Assembly (NCBI GenBank): GCA_015056145.1
Contig: SVGY01000001.1
Span: 248,001 to 312,000, forward strand
Length of the DNA stretch: 64,000 nucleotides
Source of the DNA: Clostridiales bacterium
GTDB taxonomy: Bacteria; Bacillota; Clostridia; Christensenellales; Aristaeellaceae
Direction: 5' to 3'
Shown: piece after piece, positions 35,401 to 44,331 of the stretch
Position numbering within the stretch: position 1 is the stretch's first letter
Layout of the letters: the number at the start of each line of letters is the position of its first letter
Made by a program: the position numbers and the translations under genes
The notes under the pieces: generated by a model
The model's database searches: none
What the model saw: only the letters and a program-made list of their open reading frames with translations
Told to the model about the DNA's origin: nothing

Positions 35401-35668
35401 GACCGGGCAGAATGGCATCAGGGCGCTCGTAGCGGAGAATTTTGGCCACATATTCCAGGGTGAGGGGCTCCATGTAGACCTTGTCCGCAATATGGGTATC
35501 GGTCATGATGGTGGCGGGGTTGGAGTTTACCAGGATAACCTCGTAGCCCTCTTCACGCAGAGCAAGGCAAGCCTGAGTGCCTGCATAGTCAAATTCGGCA
35601 GCCTGACCGATTACGATAGGGCCGGAGCCGATCACCAGTACTCGTTTGATATCTGTACGCTTGGGCAT
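32486..35668 (-). CDS. carB: Carbamoyl-phosphate synthase large subunit
   Basis: This 1060-residue enzyme makes carbamoyl phosphate from bicarbonate, ammonia and two ATP. Two ATP-grasp halves are evident ([21 protein letters not shown] near residue 13, [20 protein letters not shown] near 550), and the C-terminal 130 residues form the allosteric domain ([18 protein letters not shown]). All regions look intact and length is standard. It starts one base after carA. Its ammonia source is in question because CarA lacks its nucleophile. Confidence 0.97.
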   Translation of the reverse strand: MPKRTDIKRVLVIGSGPIVIGQAAEFDYAGTQACLALREEGYEVILVNSNPATIMTDTHIADKVYMEPLTLEYVAKILRYERPDAILPGLGGQTGLNLAMQLKKKGVLDECQVEILGTGFDSIEMAEDRELFKELCERLGEPVLPSAIASTVEEGLKAAEEIGYPVVLRPAFTLGGTGGGFVDNEEEMIELCKHALMLSPVNQVLVEKSIKGYKEIEFEVMRDANDTAIAICSMENVDPVGIHTGDSIVVCPAQTMTNKEYGMLRDSALKIIRALKVEGGCNVQFALDPYSFQYYLIEVNPRVSRSSALASKASGYPIARVSAKVAMGMHLEEIMLSTTPACFEPSIDYVVSKIARFPFDKLEGASNQLSTQMKATGEVMSLGRTVEESLLKAIRSLEIGVCHLYMPKFDNYTNDQLLDYVREGKDDRLFAIAQMIRNGIDLGMIYDVTKIDTFFLHKVKKIVEFETVLKENKGDAEVLAQAKKLGVSDKYIGQCWGLSQAEVYKLRKANNLWPAYKIIDTCGGEFSSYVPYFYSTYEGSNESVVTDKKKIVVLGSGPIRIGQGVEFDYSTVHAIWTIRKAGYEAIIINNNPETVSTDYTTSDKLYFEPLTIEDVMNVIELEKPEGIVVSLGGQTAINLAEGLHDLGVNIIGTGVEAINRAENRDSFEKIMNELGIPQPNGEAVTDIEAGVRVAARIGYPVLVRPSFVLGGRAMQIVNDEAGLRHYLKTAVALNEDQPVLVDHYITGKELETDAVCDGENVYIPGIMEHVERTGIHSGDSISVYPTFSVSEKAKQTIIDYTVRLGLGIGIVGLYNIQFIVDKDDNVFVIEVNPRSSRTVPFLSKATGVALADVATRVMLGESLQQQGIFDVVAPERSKWYVKAPAFSFSKLRGMDAYLSPEMKSTGEAIGYDRKLTRALYKAMQSSGMNVANYGTIFVTIADQDKAEALPLIRRFYDMGFNIEATGGTAEYLKTHGIRTRVRKKIREGSEEILTSLRQGHVNYVINTRAPGGATSDSDGALIRRCAVENNVTMFTALDTVKVLLEVLEEITLGISTIDSE

Positions 35669-35669
35669 A

Positions 35670-36755
35670 TTACCGGGCCTCCTTCATCATATCGATCAGC
35701 TGGTTGAACAGGTAGCTGCTGTCCTCGGGGCCGGGGGCTCCTTCAGGATGGAACTGCACGCCGATGGTCTTCTTGCCTTCAACGCCTTCCACAGAGCCGT
35801 CCAGCACGTTTTTATAGGTTACGGCCAGGCCGGTATCGGCCAGGCTGGCTTCCTCCACAGCGTAGCTGTGTCCCTGGGCGGTAATGATCACCTTGCCGGT
35901 TTTCATTTCCCGCACGGGATGATTGCCGCCATGGTGACCTGCACGGAGCTTGCTGACCTGTGCGCCGGCTGCCAGGCAGATCATCTGGTAGCCTGCATCA
36001 ATGCCCAGCATGGGAACCTTGCCCCGAAGCTGACGGATGGTATCGATGGTTTCCTTTGCATCCCGGGGATCTCCGGGACCGTTGGAGATGACCACTCCGT
36101 CGGGCTTGAAGCTGAGGATGGTCTCAGCGGAAGTATCATAGGGAACCACGGTCACATTGCAGCCGCACTGATTCAGCTTGTGCACGATGCTCTGCTTGAT
36201 GCCGCAGTCAACAGCCACCACATTGAAGCGGGGGTTGGGGGTACGGGCGTACCACTTCTTTTTGCAGCTTACACGGCTGATAAGATCATGGGGCTGCTCG
36301 TATTCCTTAATGCGCTTCGTGGCTTCTTCCACGCTGGTATCTGCGTCGCAGATCACGGCCAGCTGGCTGCCTTCGTCCCGCAGCATCCGGGTAATTCCCC
36401 GGGTGTCCACGCCCTCCAGGCCTACTATGCCGTTATCCTCCATGAACTCGCCCAGTGTCTGCACATAGCGGAAATTGCTGGGTTCGTCGCAGTATTCACG
36501 CACGATGAGGGCGCCAAGGGTGGGTGTACGGGATTCGTCGTCCTCCTCGGTGATGCCGTAATTGCCGATCAGGGGATAGGTCATAACCACGCCCTGTCCC
36601 AGGCATCCGGGATCCGTCACCAATTCCTGATAGCCCACCACAGCGGTGTTGAACACCAGCTCGCACAGGCAATCCTTGCCGGAACCGAATCCGTAGCCGT
36701 AAAATACGCTGCCGTTTTCCATTACCAGCATGCGCTGCTTTCTCATCTCTGCCAT
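35670..36755 (-). CDS. carA: Carbamoyl-phosphate synthase small subunit homologue lacking the glutaminase nucleophile
   Basis: This 361-residue protein matches CarA throughout: [36 protein letters not shown], and [18 protein letters not shown] with the triad His and Glu. The nucleophile elbow, however, reads [17 protein letters not shown] where the family has GICLGHQ: Cys is Asp at residue 253 (codon GAT at 35997-35999) and His is Tyr. Glutaminase activity should be absent, as in vertebrate CPS1, whose nucleophile is Ser. ATG 36755 has GGGAGG nine bases upstream and overlaps pyrC by 13 bases. The fold probably still stabilises CarB. Confidence 0.93.
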   Translation of the reverse strand: MAEMRKQRMLVMENGSVFYGYGFGSGKDCLCELVFNTAVVGYQELVTDPGCLGQGVVMTYPLIGNYGITEEDDESRTPTLGALIVREYCDEPSNFRYVQTLGEFMEDNGIVGLEGVDTRGITRMLRDEGSQLAVICDADTSVEEATKRIKEYEQPHDLISRVSCKKKWYARTPNPRFNVVAVDCGIKQSIVHKLNQCGCNVTVVPYDTSAETILSFKPDGVVISNGPGDPRDAKETIDTIRQLRGKVPMLGIDAGYQMICLAAGAQVSKLRAGHHGGNHPVREMKTGKVIITAQGHSYAVEEASLADTGLAVTYKNVLDGSVEGVEGKKTIGVQFHPEGAPGPEDSSYLFNQLIDMMKEAR

Positions 36756-37999
36756 ACTGCTTTACCTCCCACTACCGTCATTTCACATATACCCTGAACC
36801 TTCCAGCCCAGGAAAGGTGTTGCCCTTCCCTTGGAAAGGAAGTGATTGGGATCGATCAGATATTCTTCGTCCAGATCAAAGAGGGCGAAGTCGCAAGGGT
36901 CGTTTTCCAAATCGACCATGGGCAACCCGAAGCGCTCGCGGGGCGCATCGGTCATGGCCCGGAGAATAACCTCCAGGGGCACAATGCCCGGCTTAACCAG
37001 CCCGGTATAGAGCACAGGCAGAGCCGTTTCCAGTCCTACCACGCCCATCAGGCTTTTTTCAAGGCCACGTCCCTTTTCCTCGTCGCTGTGCGGGGCATGG
37101 TCGGTGGCGATCATATCGATGGTACCATCCAGCAGGCCTTCGATAAGGGCCTCCCGGTCTGCCTTGCTGCGAAGGGGTGGATTCATCTTGAAACGGCCAT
37201 CCTCCTGCAGGCTTTCATCGCTGAGGAGCAGGTAATGAGGCCCGGTTTCGCAGGTTACGTCGATACCTTCCCGCTTGGCCTGCCGGATCAGCTCCACGCT
37301 CTCCTTGGTGGAAACGTGGCACACATGGTAGCGGCAGCCGGTTTCCTTCACAAGGCGAAGATCCCTCTTGATGGGTCCCCACTCGCTTTCGCTGCATATA
37401 CCCCGGTGGCCGTGAATACGGGCATACTCGCCATCGTGGATATATCCGCCCCGGAGCAGGGAATCATCCTCGCAATGGGCTGCCAGAATGAGGCCTGTTT
37501 TGGCGATCTGCTCCATGGCGCTGCGCATGGTGCTTTCGTCCTGCACGCCCCTGCCATCATCGGAAAAGCCGATCACCTTATCCCGGAGGGATTCATAATC
37601 GCACAGCTGGCCAGCACCCTTCTGGCCCATGGTGATGCAGCCGTAAGGATAGGCCCTGACCACGGCGTCCCGGTCAATGATATCCTGCTGCATTTTCACA
37701 TGCTCAGGGGTATCGGGGGCAGGGTTCAGGTTGGGCATGGCGCATACCGTGGTGTAACCTCCCCGTGCCGCTGCTTCCGTTCCTGTGCGGATGGATTCCT
37801 TATAAAAATAGCCCGGCTCTCGAAGATGTACATGAACATCAACAAGACCGGGTATCAACAGCTTTCCCGTCATGGAAAAAGCTTTTTCGGGAGAAACGGA
37901 AATATCAACAATGCGGCCATCAGACAAGGCCACATCTCCAACGGACACTTTGCCCTTGCAATAGAGGTTTACATTCGTCAGCCGGTTTTGCAAGTACAT
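36743..37999 (-). CDS. pyrC: Dihydroorotase
   Basis: This 418-residue zinc amidohydrolase closes carbamoyl-aspartate to dihydroorotate. Metal ligands lie in DVHVHLREPG (HxH) and the later ATDHAPHS; the type I-like LVDVHVHLREPGYFYKE and AMPNLNPAPDTPE are typical of PyrC in Firmicutes. ATG 37999 has GAGGAGG just upstream, with short spacing. It is the first gene of the pyr operon. Confidence 0.95.
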   Translation of the reverse strand: MYLQNRLTNVNLYCKGKVSVGDVALSDGRIVDISVSPEKAFSMTGKLLIPGLVDVHVHLREPGYFYKESIRTGTEAAARGGYTTVCAMPNLNPAPDTPEHVKMQQDIIDRDAVVRAYPYGCITMGQKGAGQLCDYESLRDKVIGFSDDGRGVQDESTMRSAMEQIAKTGLILAAHCEDDSLLRGGYIHDGEYARIHGHRGICSESEWGPIKRDLRLVKETGCRYHVCHVSTKESVELIRQAKREGIDVTCETGPHYLLLSDESLQEDGRFKMNPPLRSKADREALIEGLLDGTIDMIATDHAPHSDEEKGRGLEKSLMGVVGLETALPVLYTGLVKPGIVPLEVILRAMTDAPRERFGLPMVDLENDPCDFALFDLDEEYLIDPNHFLSKGRATPFLGWKVQGICEMTVVGGKAVWQR

Positions 38000-38044
38000 C
38001 GCCTCCTCTTTTGGATGGTGTAGCTTGGCTACGCTCAACAATAT

Positions 38045-38073
38045 ATTTTGCACTATATACAGTGGTTTGTCAA
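38045..38073 (-). promoter_or_regulatory. Promoter of the pyr operon with internal palindrome
   Basis: Minus strand: TTGACA (38068-38073), a 17-18-base spacer and a poor -10 (CAAAAT or AAAATA, with TG upstream). The spacer holds the near-perfect 14-bp palindrome CACTATATACAGTG (38051-38064, six of seven pairs), a likely repressor or activator site. The leader is only about 35 bases, so there is no room for a PyrR-type attenuator. Confidence 0.6.
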
Positions 38074-38119
38074 GTGAAAAAGGGCGAAATTTTGTATTTT
38101 TGCTGTCGTTGCTTTTCCC

Positions 38120-38587
38120 TCAGCGGTTGTTCTTGTCATCGCCGTTTTCGTCCAGGGAAAATTTCATTTCCAGCATACCGTTTTCCGCAAAGCCGGTTTC
38201 CGCAAAACCCACAGAGCGGTACAAGCTGAGGGCCGCTGCATTCTCCGGGATCACCCCAGTAAAGACCTCCCTTGCGCCATGTTTTTCCTTCAGGTAGGCA
38301 ATGCCCAGCTCCAACGCTCTTCGGCCATATCCCCTGCCCTGATACTTTTCATCAATGAAGAACGCCCAGAGAGTGTACTGATTCCGTGCTTCGTAATAAC
38401 CCAGCATGATAAACCCCACAGGAGTTTCATCATCATAAACCGCAAAGGGAAAGGCAGTATCACGGTACACATAGGCTTTTGCCAGCGAGACCGCAGCAGT
38501 GGAAACAAAGGTCCTTTGTTCCTCTTTTATTTTCATTTCCAGCACCGCGTCCAGATTCTCTCGGGTGATTTTTTCCAGATGAATCAA
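38120..38587 (-). CDS. GNAT acetyltransferase, BltD-like
   Basis: This 155-residue acetyltransferase has the acetyl-CoA loop in FFIDEKYQGRGYGRRALELGIAYL (QGRGYG) and VIPENAAALSLYRSVGFAETG at the C-terminus. It resembles polyamine acetyltransferases of the BltD/PaiA type and is a distant paralogue of the gene at 13561. AAAGGAG precedes ATG with an 11-base spacing. It is downstream of the xylanase gene but separated by a terminator. Confidence 0.8.
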   Translation of the reverse strand: MIHLEKITRENLDAVLEMKIKEEQRTFVSTAAVSLAKAYVYRDTAFPFAVYDDETPVGFIMLGYYEARNQYTLWAFFIDEKYQGRGYGRRALELGIAYLKEKHGAREVFTGVIPENAAALSLYRSVGFAETGFAENGMLEMKFSLDENGDDKNNR

Positions 38588-38599
38588 TTATCTTTCTCC

Positions 38600-38640
38600 T
38601 TTTGAAAAGCCGCCTCCGGCATAAGCACCGGAGACGGCAT
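38600..38640 (-). terminator. Terminator of the xylanase gene
   Basis: Minus-strand stem GCCGTCTCCGG / CCGGAGGCGGC (one wobble), then TTTTC. Confidence 0.8.
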
Positions 38641-38651
38641 ATGTTTTTTGA

Positions 38652-40172
38652 TCATTCGTCCTCGGGCTGCACCACTTCCACAATGGCATAGAAAGCGGGC
38701 TTGGCCTTGCACTTATTATCAAACAACAAGGGGTACTGGGTGGAGCGCCAGCTGCGGTCATCGGTGAGGCCCCACACCTGCACGGAGTCGATGTAATCCG
38801 CATACTCCACGAACACTTCAAACATTTCGGCGTATTTTTCTGCCTGGGCTGCAAAATCCACATCCGTATTGGTGCCGATGGTAATATCCATCTCGCTTAC
38901 ACGGATACGCAGGCCTTTGCCGGAGATGCGCTCCATGGCGGTGCGCACAGCAGCTGCGCTGGGGGTGTTGCTGGCATAATGTGCCTGGAAGCCATAGCCG
39001 TCAATGGTTCCGTCCGCAATGAGGCTGTCCAGCAGATTGCAGATGCCGGTCAGCTTAGGCTCGTAGGGGGTGGAGTAATCGTTGTAGAAAAGGAGCGTTC
39101 CTTCGGGGGCATACTTGCGGGCGATCTCGAAGGCACGGTTTACAAAATCATCGCCCACTACCCGGGTCCAGTTGGATTCCCGCAGGCCGCCGTCGGTATC
39201 ATTGATAGCTTCGTTCACCACATCCCATGAAACGATCAGCCCGGGGTAGTTTGCTTCCATGTATTCAAACACCAGGCGGACATAGTTATCAAGACGGGCC
39301 AGCATCACTTCCCGGCTGACGTAGGCTCCGTTGGAGGAATAGCCTTCCCGGAAGAAGGTGTCGGGGGTCTGATTGTGCCATACCAGCGTATGACCATGCA
39401 CCTTGATGCCGTTTTCCTGGCAGAAGTCCAGCATGGGCTTGGCTGCATCAAAATGAACAGCAACGGCGGTTTCGTCTTCTTCGGCCAGTTTGCGGCAGGC
39501 GTTCATATCCAGCACGGAATCGGGTTTCAGCTCGTTCTCGTGGGTCATGATATTAAACTGTCCGGCGCAGAACTCCATGCGCTTTGTATCGTTGACCTGG
39601 GTCTTGCTCATGGCAACGCCAAAATCAAAGTAAGGGGCATAAACCTCCGCCAGCGAAGGCAGGGAAGGATCATAAACGATACCCACAGGCTCCACCTCAA
39701 TATCTTTAATGGTAAAATCAAGGGTTCCATTGCCTACGGTTTCCACATACAGAATGTAGTTGTCGTAGGCATCCGGAATAAAGGTGCCCTGCAATGTGAC
39801 CCATGCACCCTTGGGGGCGGACACTTTCGCAAGGTTTTCATAGGATTCAAGCCCCGACTTGGAGTGTGCCATGGAAACCATGAACTCGGCGCTGGGCACA
39901 TCGCTCTGCAGCACCTTGACGGAAAATTCATACTTGGTGCCGGGCGTAAAGTTGAAATCCCTTCCGGGCGAGTTCCAGCTGTCAGTGCGGCCGGTGATGC
40001 GCAGACCAGCCTCCGTCACCTCAATAACGGCAGAGCCCGTGCTGCGGGCGTACCAGCCATCGAACCCCTGGGAAAAATCAGAAGAGTAACCCACAAAGGG
40101 AGTGGCCTCTGCAAGAGCAAAGCCCGGCAGCAGCATGGTAACCAAAAGAATGAAAGCAATCACTTTCCTCAT
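38652..40172 (-). CDS. Secreted endo-1,4-beta-xylanase (GH10) with N-terminal carbohydrate-binding module
   Basis: This 506-residue secreted enzyme cuts xylan chains. A signal peptide (MRKVIAFILLVTMLLPGFAL...) leads a CBM_4_9/CBM22-like module (about residues 25-165: WYARSTGSAVIEV, SVKVLQSDVPSAEF, LDFTIKDIEVEP). The GH10 barrel follows, with the acid/base Glu in SWDVVNEAIND and the nucleophile Glu in RVSEMDIT. HGHTLVWHNQTP and SVQVWGLTDDRSW are further GH10 marks. No anchor or dockerin is seen, so it is released. The gene is monocistronic. Confidence 0.95.
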   Translation of the reverse strand: MRKVIAFILLVTMLLPGFALAEATPFVGYSSDFSQGFDGWYARSTGSAVIEVTEAGLRITGRTDSWNSPGRDFNFTPGTKYEFSVKVLQSDVPSAEFMVSMAHSKSGLESYENLAKVSAPKGAWVTLQGTFIPDAYDNYILYVETVGNGTLDFTIKDIEVEPVGIVYDPSLPSLAEVYAPYFDFGVAMSKTQVNDTKRMEFCAGQFNIMTHENELKPDSVLDMNACRKLAEEDETAVAVHFDAAKPMLDFCQENGIKVHGHTLVWHNQTPDTFFREGYSSNGAYVSREVMLARLDNYVRLVFEYMEANYPGLIVSWDVVNEAINDTDGGLRESNWTRVVGDDFVNRAFEIARKYAPEGTLLFYNDYSTPYEPKLTGICNLLDSLIADGTIDGYGFQAHYASNTPSAAAVRTAMERISGKGLRIRVSEMDITIGTNTDVDFAAQAEKYAEMFEVFVEYADYIDSVQVWGLTDDRSWRSTQYPLLFDNKCKAKPAFYAIVEVVQPEDE

Positions 40173-40207
40173 TTCAAAAACGTTCCTTTCGATAAAAAGT
40201 TGTCTAT

Positions 40208-40277
40208 ATTATACATGATATTTTGTTTTTTGTCTTCGCAAATTTGAACATTCTCTGTATCTTTAAAAGCGTTTACA
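40208..40277 (-). promoter_or_regulatory. Xylanase promoter with upstream cre-like site
   Basis: Minus strand: AAGACA (40231-40236), a 17-base spacer and TATAAT (40208-40213). About 30 bases above the -35 lies TGTAAACGCTTTTA (40264-40277), matching the CcpA catabolite site consensus (TGWAARCGYTWNCW) at 13 of 14 positions. Confidence 0.6.
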
Positions 40278-40282
40278 ACACC

Positions 40283-40318
40283 ATAAAAAAACCAATGCAG
40301 CAAAAAAGCACTGCATTG
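40283..40318 (-). terminator. Terminator of the TrmH-type gene
   Basis: Minus-strand stem CAATGCAG / CTGCATTG with a T-rich loop, then GTTTTTTTAT. Confidence 0.85.
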
Positions 40319-40334
40319 ATTTTTTTACATTCTT

Positions 40335-41114
40335 TCAGCGGTTCATAATATCGTACATCATCACCGCAGCAGCAACAGCAGCATTCAGGGATTCTGCGCC
40401 GCCCAGCATAGGCAGCTTAAAGCGGTAATCACAGGTTTCCAGCGATGCATCCGTAAGCCCCTGACCCTCGTTGCCAATCAGCAGACAGAGCTTCTCAGGC
40501 AAGGCGCTGCGCTGATAGAAAGGCTGACCGTGAAGCTCTGCTCCCAGGATGGCATACCCCAGTCGCTTCAGTTCTCCACAGGCTGAAGGACCGTCCTTGG
40601 CGAAGGTGACCGGTACCCGGAAAGCGCTGCCCATGGTGGCACGCAATGTCTTGGGGGACCATGGATCCGCACAGCCCTCGGTGAGAACACATCCATCAAA
40701 GCCCGCCGCATCCAGCGTACGGAGGATCGTGCCTACGTTGCCGGGATCCTGCACGTTTTCCAGCAGAACAAGTCGCTTGCCCTGCCGGCTTAGCGGCATG
40801 CTTTCCGGCAGGCTGCACACAGCGGCAATGCCCTGCGGGGTTTTCACCTGAGAGAGCGCCTCCATCACCGCCCGGCTGACCAGATAAACATCCGTTTCCG
40901 GTTGAGCCTTTGCCAGCAAGCCAGAAAACCGCTCCTTCGCAGAGGCATCCACGAACAGGGCGCCGACTTTTTCGGGGCACATCTGCAGGGCTTCCCCGGT
41001 CATGTGTTCCCCATCGCAGAGGAAAGCGTTCATCTCCCGGCGTCCTTTTGCAGTCTGCAAGGATTTTGCCGACTGCACCACGGGATTTTTGACGCTGGTC
41101 AGTTCTTTGATCAT
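40335..41114 (-). CDS. TrmH/SpoU-family RNA 2'-O-methyltransferase
   Basis: This 259-residue SAM enzyme methylates a ribose in rRNA or tRNA. SPOUT motifs: NPGNVGTILRTLDAAGFDG-like motif 1 (ENVQDPGNVGTILRTLDAA), LIGNEGQGL (motif 2) and MLGGAESLNAAVAAAVMMYD (motif 3), forming the trefoil knot. The N-terminal 90 residues resemble the substrate-binding domain of RlmB/TsnR-like proteins. It lies one base after argS in the same operon. Confidence 0.9.
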   Translation of the reverse strand: MIKELTSVKNPVVQSAKSLQTAKGRREMNAFLCDGEHMTGEALQMCPEKVGALFVDASAKERFSGLLAKAQPETDVYLVSRAVMEALSQVKTPQGIAAVCSLPESMPLSRQGKRLVLLENVQDPGNVGTILRTLDAAGFDGCVLTEGCADPWSPKTLRATMGSAFRVPVTFAKDGPSACGELKRLGYAILGAELHGQPFYQRSALPEKLCLLIGNEGQGLTDASLETCDYRFKLPMLGGAESLNAAVAAAVMMYDIMNR

Positions 41115-41115
41115 A

Positions 41116-42840
41116 TTACATCCGCTCCGGGGCTTCCATACCGATGAGGTACAGACCGGTCTTGATGGTATTCTTCACCGCACGGGTCAGGGCGATACGG
41201 GCAGCACGCACGCCGGCTTCCTCCACGATGATGCGGTTCTCATAATAGAACTTGTTGTAGGCCTTGCACAGTTCCGTCACCGCACGGGTGATGATGCTGG
41301 GCTCGTAGCGGCTGGCGGCTTCCTTCACGGTATCGGGGAAGCGGCTCAGCTGGCGCAGCAATTCCTGAGCGTAATCATCGCCAAGGGCGGAATAATCGAT
41401 AGCGGCTTCTTCCAGGCCTTCCGCCTTGCGCAGTGCGCTGCAGCAGCGTGCGTGGGTGTACTGCACATAAGGACCGGTCTCGCCGTCAAAACTGAGCACA
41501 CGGTCCCAGTTGAAGTCGATATCCTTGATGCGGCCATTCTGCAGGTCGGCGTAGATCACAGCGCCGATACCCACCTGCTTGGCCACTTCGTCCTTGTTTT
41601 CCAGATCGGGGCTCTTTTCGTCGATGATCGCCCGGGCCTTTTCGATGGCGGTGTTGAGCACATCCTGCAAGAACAGCACATGGCCCTTACGGGTAGACAG
41701 GCTCTGGCCTTCGTAGCTGATCATGCCGAAAGCCACATGTACCAGATCCTTTGCCCAGTCATATCCCATCTTGTCGATGACCTTGAAGAACTGACGGAAG
41801 TGCAGATCCTGCTGGTAGGCCACCACATACAGGCACTTGTCAAAATCATAGGTTTCCTTGCGGTACAAAGCCGCAGCAATGTCACGGGTGGCGTAAATGG
41901 TGGTGCCGTCCTTCTTGAGAATAAGGCAAGGCGGCATACCGCTTTCTTCTTCGTCCAGATCCACAACCGAGGCGCCTTCGGAAAGCGTCAGCAGTTTCTT
42001 TTCCCGAAGTTCGTTCACCACACGGTCGGTCTTGTCCACATAGAAACTTTCACCGTTGTAGCTGTCAAACTCAACGCCCAGCATATCGTAGACAGGCTTG
42101 GCATCACGCAGGGTCAGATCCTTGAACCAGCCAAACAGACGCAGGGCTTCCTCATCGCCCTCCTCGATGGCCTTGAACCACCGGCGGCCTTCATCATCCA
42201 GAGAAGGATCCTTCTCGGCTTCCTCATGGAACTTCACATACAGGCGGGTCAGCTCCGGCACGCCTTTGGCTTCCACCTCAGCCTCTTCGCCCCAGGTCTT
42301 GAAGGCGTAGATCAGCTTGCCAAACTGGGTTCCCCAGTCGCCCAGGTGGTTGATACCCACCGTTTTGTAGCCCAGATGGCGATAGATACGGCCAAGGCTG
42401 TGGCCCAGCATGGTGGTGCTGAGGTGGCCGATGTGGAAACGCTTGGCGATGTTAATGGAAGAATAGTCGATGCAGACCGTTTTTCCGTCGCCGTCAGAGG
42501 AAGCGCCATAATTTTCTCCGGCTGCCAGAACGGCGTTCAGCGTCTTTTCCGCGAAATTGTTGCGGTTCAGGAAAAAGTTCAGATAGCCGCCCAGCTGCTT
42601 GGCACTGCACAGATCCTGTGCATCGATGGCGCCAGCCAGCGCAGAGGCGATCTGAGGCGGGCCCATGCGCAGTGCACGGCTCAGCTTGAAGCAGGGAAAG
42701 GCATAATCGCCCATTTCCTTCTCCGGAGGGATTTCCAGCATACCGGCGATGGCCGCTTCATCCGGCAGACCTTCTGCGCCGGGGAAGCAGCTATCAATAG
42801 CCTGAAAAATAACATTAGCAAGACTCTGCTTGGTATCCAT
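41116..42840 (-). CDS. argS: Arginyl-tRNA synthetase
   Basis: This 574-residue class I enzyme charges tRNA-Arg. An N-terminal Add-1 domain (KEMGDYAFPCFKLSRALR) leads the HIGH motif in KRFHIGHLSTTMLGHSLG; GQSLSTRKGHVLF stands in for KMSKS. The C-terminal DALR anticodon-binding domain (RCCSALRKAEG...ALTRAVKNTIKTGLYLIGMEAPERM) is intact. GAAGGAG precedes ATG. The TrmH-type gene follows directly. Confidence 0.96.
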   Translation of the reverse strand: MDTKQSLANVIFQAIDSCFPGAEGLPDEAAIAGMLEIPPEKEMGDYAFPCFKLSRALRMGPPQIASALAGAIDAQDLCSAKQLGGYLNFFLNRNNFAEKTLNAVLAAGENYGASSDGDGKTVCIDYSSINIAKRFHIGHLSTTMLGHSLGRIYRHLGYKTVGINHLGDWGTQFGKLIYAFKTWGEEAEVEAKGVPELTRLYVKFHEEAEKDPSLDDEGRRWFKAIEEGDEEALRLFGWFKDLTLRDAKPVYDMLGVEFDSYNGESFYVDKTDRVVNELREKKLLTLSEGASVVDLDEEESGMPPCLILKKDGTTIYATRDIAAALYRKETYDFDKCLYVVAYQQDLHFRQFFKVIDKMGYDWAKDLVHVAFGMISYEGQSLSTRKGHVLFLQDVLNTAIEKARAIIDEKSPDLENKDEVAKQVGIGAVIYADLQNGRIKDIDFNWDRVLSFDGETGPYVQYTHARCCSALRKAEGLEEAAIDYSALGDDYAQELLRQLSRFPDTVKEAASRYEPSIITRAVTELCKAYNKFYYENRIIVEEAGVRAARIALTRAVKNTIKTGLYLIGMEAPERM

Positions 42841-42885
42841 TCTTTTTCTTCTCCTTCTTCTTTCCGCCGGAAAACCGGTGGATCG

Positions 42886-44295
42886 TCAATTCTTTGCAGC
42901 GTCAGTTTCTTCCCAACCACATTTCTTTTTCCAGCCGCCGATCAGGAAAAATACCGTGCTGATAATGCAGCCCATGACCCAGGCCGTCAGCAGCGATCCA
43001 TAGAGGCAGGTGGGGTCGCCATTGGGGTACAGTTCAGATTTGGTGAGATGTGCCCAGAGATAGGCCAGCGGCATGCGGATGACCACCGTCACAATGACAC
43101 TGATCCACATGGGGATAACGGTTTCACCGGCGCCACGCATAACACCTTGCAGAACCTGCGTTCCCGCAAAGGCGATATAACCAATTGCAAGCAGACGCAT
43201 CATTTTTTCGCCCATATCCACAATGGTCGATGTTTTGGTGAAAACCTGCATCAGATTCTTTCCAAAAACAAGAATACCAATTACCAACACCGTTGCTGTG
43301 CCCAGTGCCAGAATCAGCGTATCCTTTGTGCCCTGCTTTACACGGTCAAAACGTCGTGCGCCCACATTCTGTCCTGTAAAGGTGGTAGCGGCAATACCAA
43401 AAGTGAAGTTTGGCATCATGGCAAAACCATCCACACGCATGATGGCGGTGGTAGCCGTAACAACGTCGTTTCCAAGGGAAGTGGTCAGCGCTTGCACCAA
43501 AATATTCGACAGTGCAAAGATCATCTGCGTCAATCCTGCCGGAACGCCAAGCTGAACAACCCTCTTCGTAATCTTTTTGTCAATTCGCAGGGTTTCCTTG
43601 TTCAGTTCAAGAGTTTCCTTCATATTTCGCAGGCGAAGCACGCACAGCACCGCAGAAACCGCCTGAGCAATGATGGTAGCCCACGCAACGCCGTCCGTGG
43701 TCATACCAAACACCTTGACAAACAAAAGATCCAAGCCAATATTCAGGCCACAGGCAATCAGCAGATACAGAAGCGGACTGGTACTGTCGCCAAGGCCGCG
43801 CATAACACCGCTTAGTATATTGTATAAACCGTTGCCCACCATACCCAGCATGATAATAACCAGATAATTGGTGGCCAAATCGATCATCTCGTCAGAAGTA
43901 CCAAGCAGCATGAGCAATGGGCGGCTGAGAAAAACTCCAACAACGGACATAAAAATTCCGCTGATAATCGTCAGCATAATGGTGGTGCCCACAGCACGGC
44001 TCAGGTTTTCCTTGTCTTTTGCTCCAAAGTACTGAGAAACCACAATGGTTGCGCCGGTGGAAATACCCATAAAAAGAACCAGGATCAGGTTCAGCACAGC
44101 GCCGCCAAGGCCTACTGCTCCAAGAGCGTTATCGCCAATTACGGGGATTCCGCCCACCACAATGGCATCTACCGTATTGTACATCTGCTGTGCCAGATTA
44201 CCGAGAAGCAGCGGAATGGCAAACAGCGCAATGCCCGTCATGGGGTTGCCCTGGGTCAGGTCACGGGGTGCGAATAATTTGCGAATGGCTTGCAT
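42886..44295 (-). CDS. MATE family efflux transporter
   Basis: This 469-residue protein has 12 membrane helices in two MATE repeats (residues 20-240 and 250-450). Typical segments include GNLAQQMYNTVDAIVVG and GISTGATIVVSQYFGAKDKENL. Members export drugs or metabolites with Na+ or H+; this substrate is unknown. It lies 36 bases after pyrH, in the place usually taken by frr. Confidence 0.92.
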   Translation of the reverse strand: MQAIRKLFAPRDLTQGNPMTGIALFAIPLLLGNLAQQMYNTVDAIVVGGIPVIGDNALGAVGLGGAVLNLILVLFMGISTGATIVVSQYFGAKDKENLSRAVGTTIMLTIISGIFMSVVGVFLSRPLLMLLGTSDEMIDLATNYLVIIMLGMVGNGLYNILSGVMRGLGDSTSPLLYLLIACGLNIGLDLLFVKVFGMTTDGVAWATIIAQAVSAVLCVLRLRNMKETLELNKETLRIDKKITKRVVQLGVPAGLTQMIFALSNILVQALTTSLGNDVVTATTAIMRVDGFAMMPNFTFGIAATTFTGQNVGARRFDRVKQGTKDTLILALGTATVLVIGILVFGKNLMQVFTKTSTIVDMGEKMMRLLAIGYIAFAGTQVLQGVMRGAGETVIPMWISVIVTVVIRMPLAYLWAHLTKSELYPNGDPTCLYGSLLTAWVMGCIISTVFFLIGGWKKKCGWEETDAAKN

Positions 44296-44331
44296 GTATG
44301 AGGATATCCTTTCGTACGCTCAATGGTTTTC

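Noticed and set aside
32264..35707. A 1147-codon open frame on the plus strand
   Set aside because: It is exactly antisense to carB. The protein is rich in His, Leu, Gly and Val with no domain, and it arises from the biased codon usage of carB.
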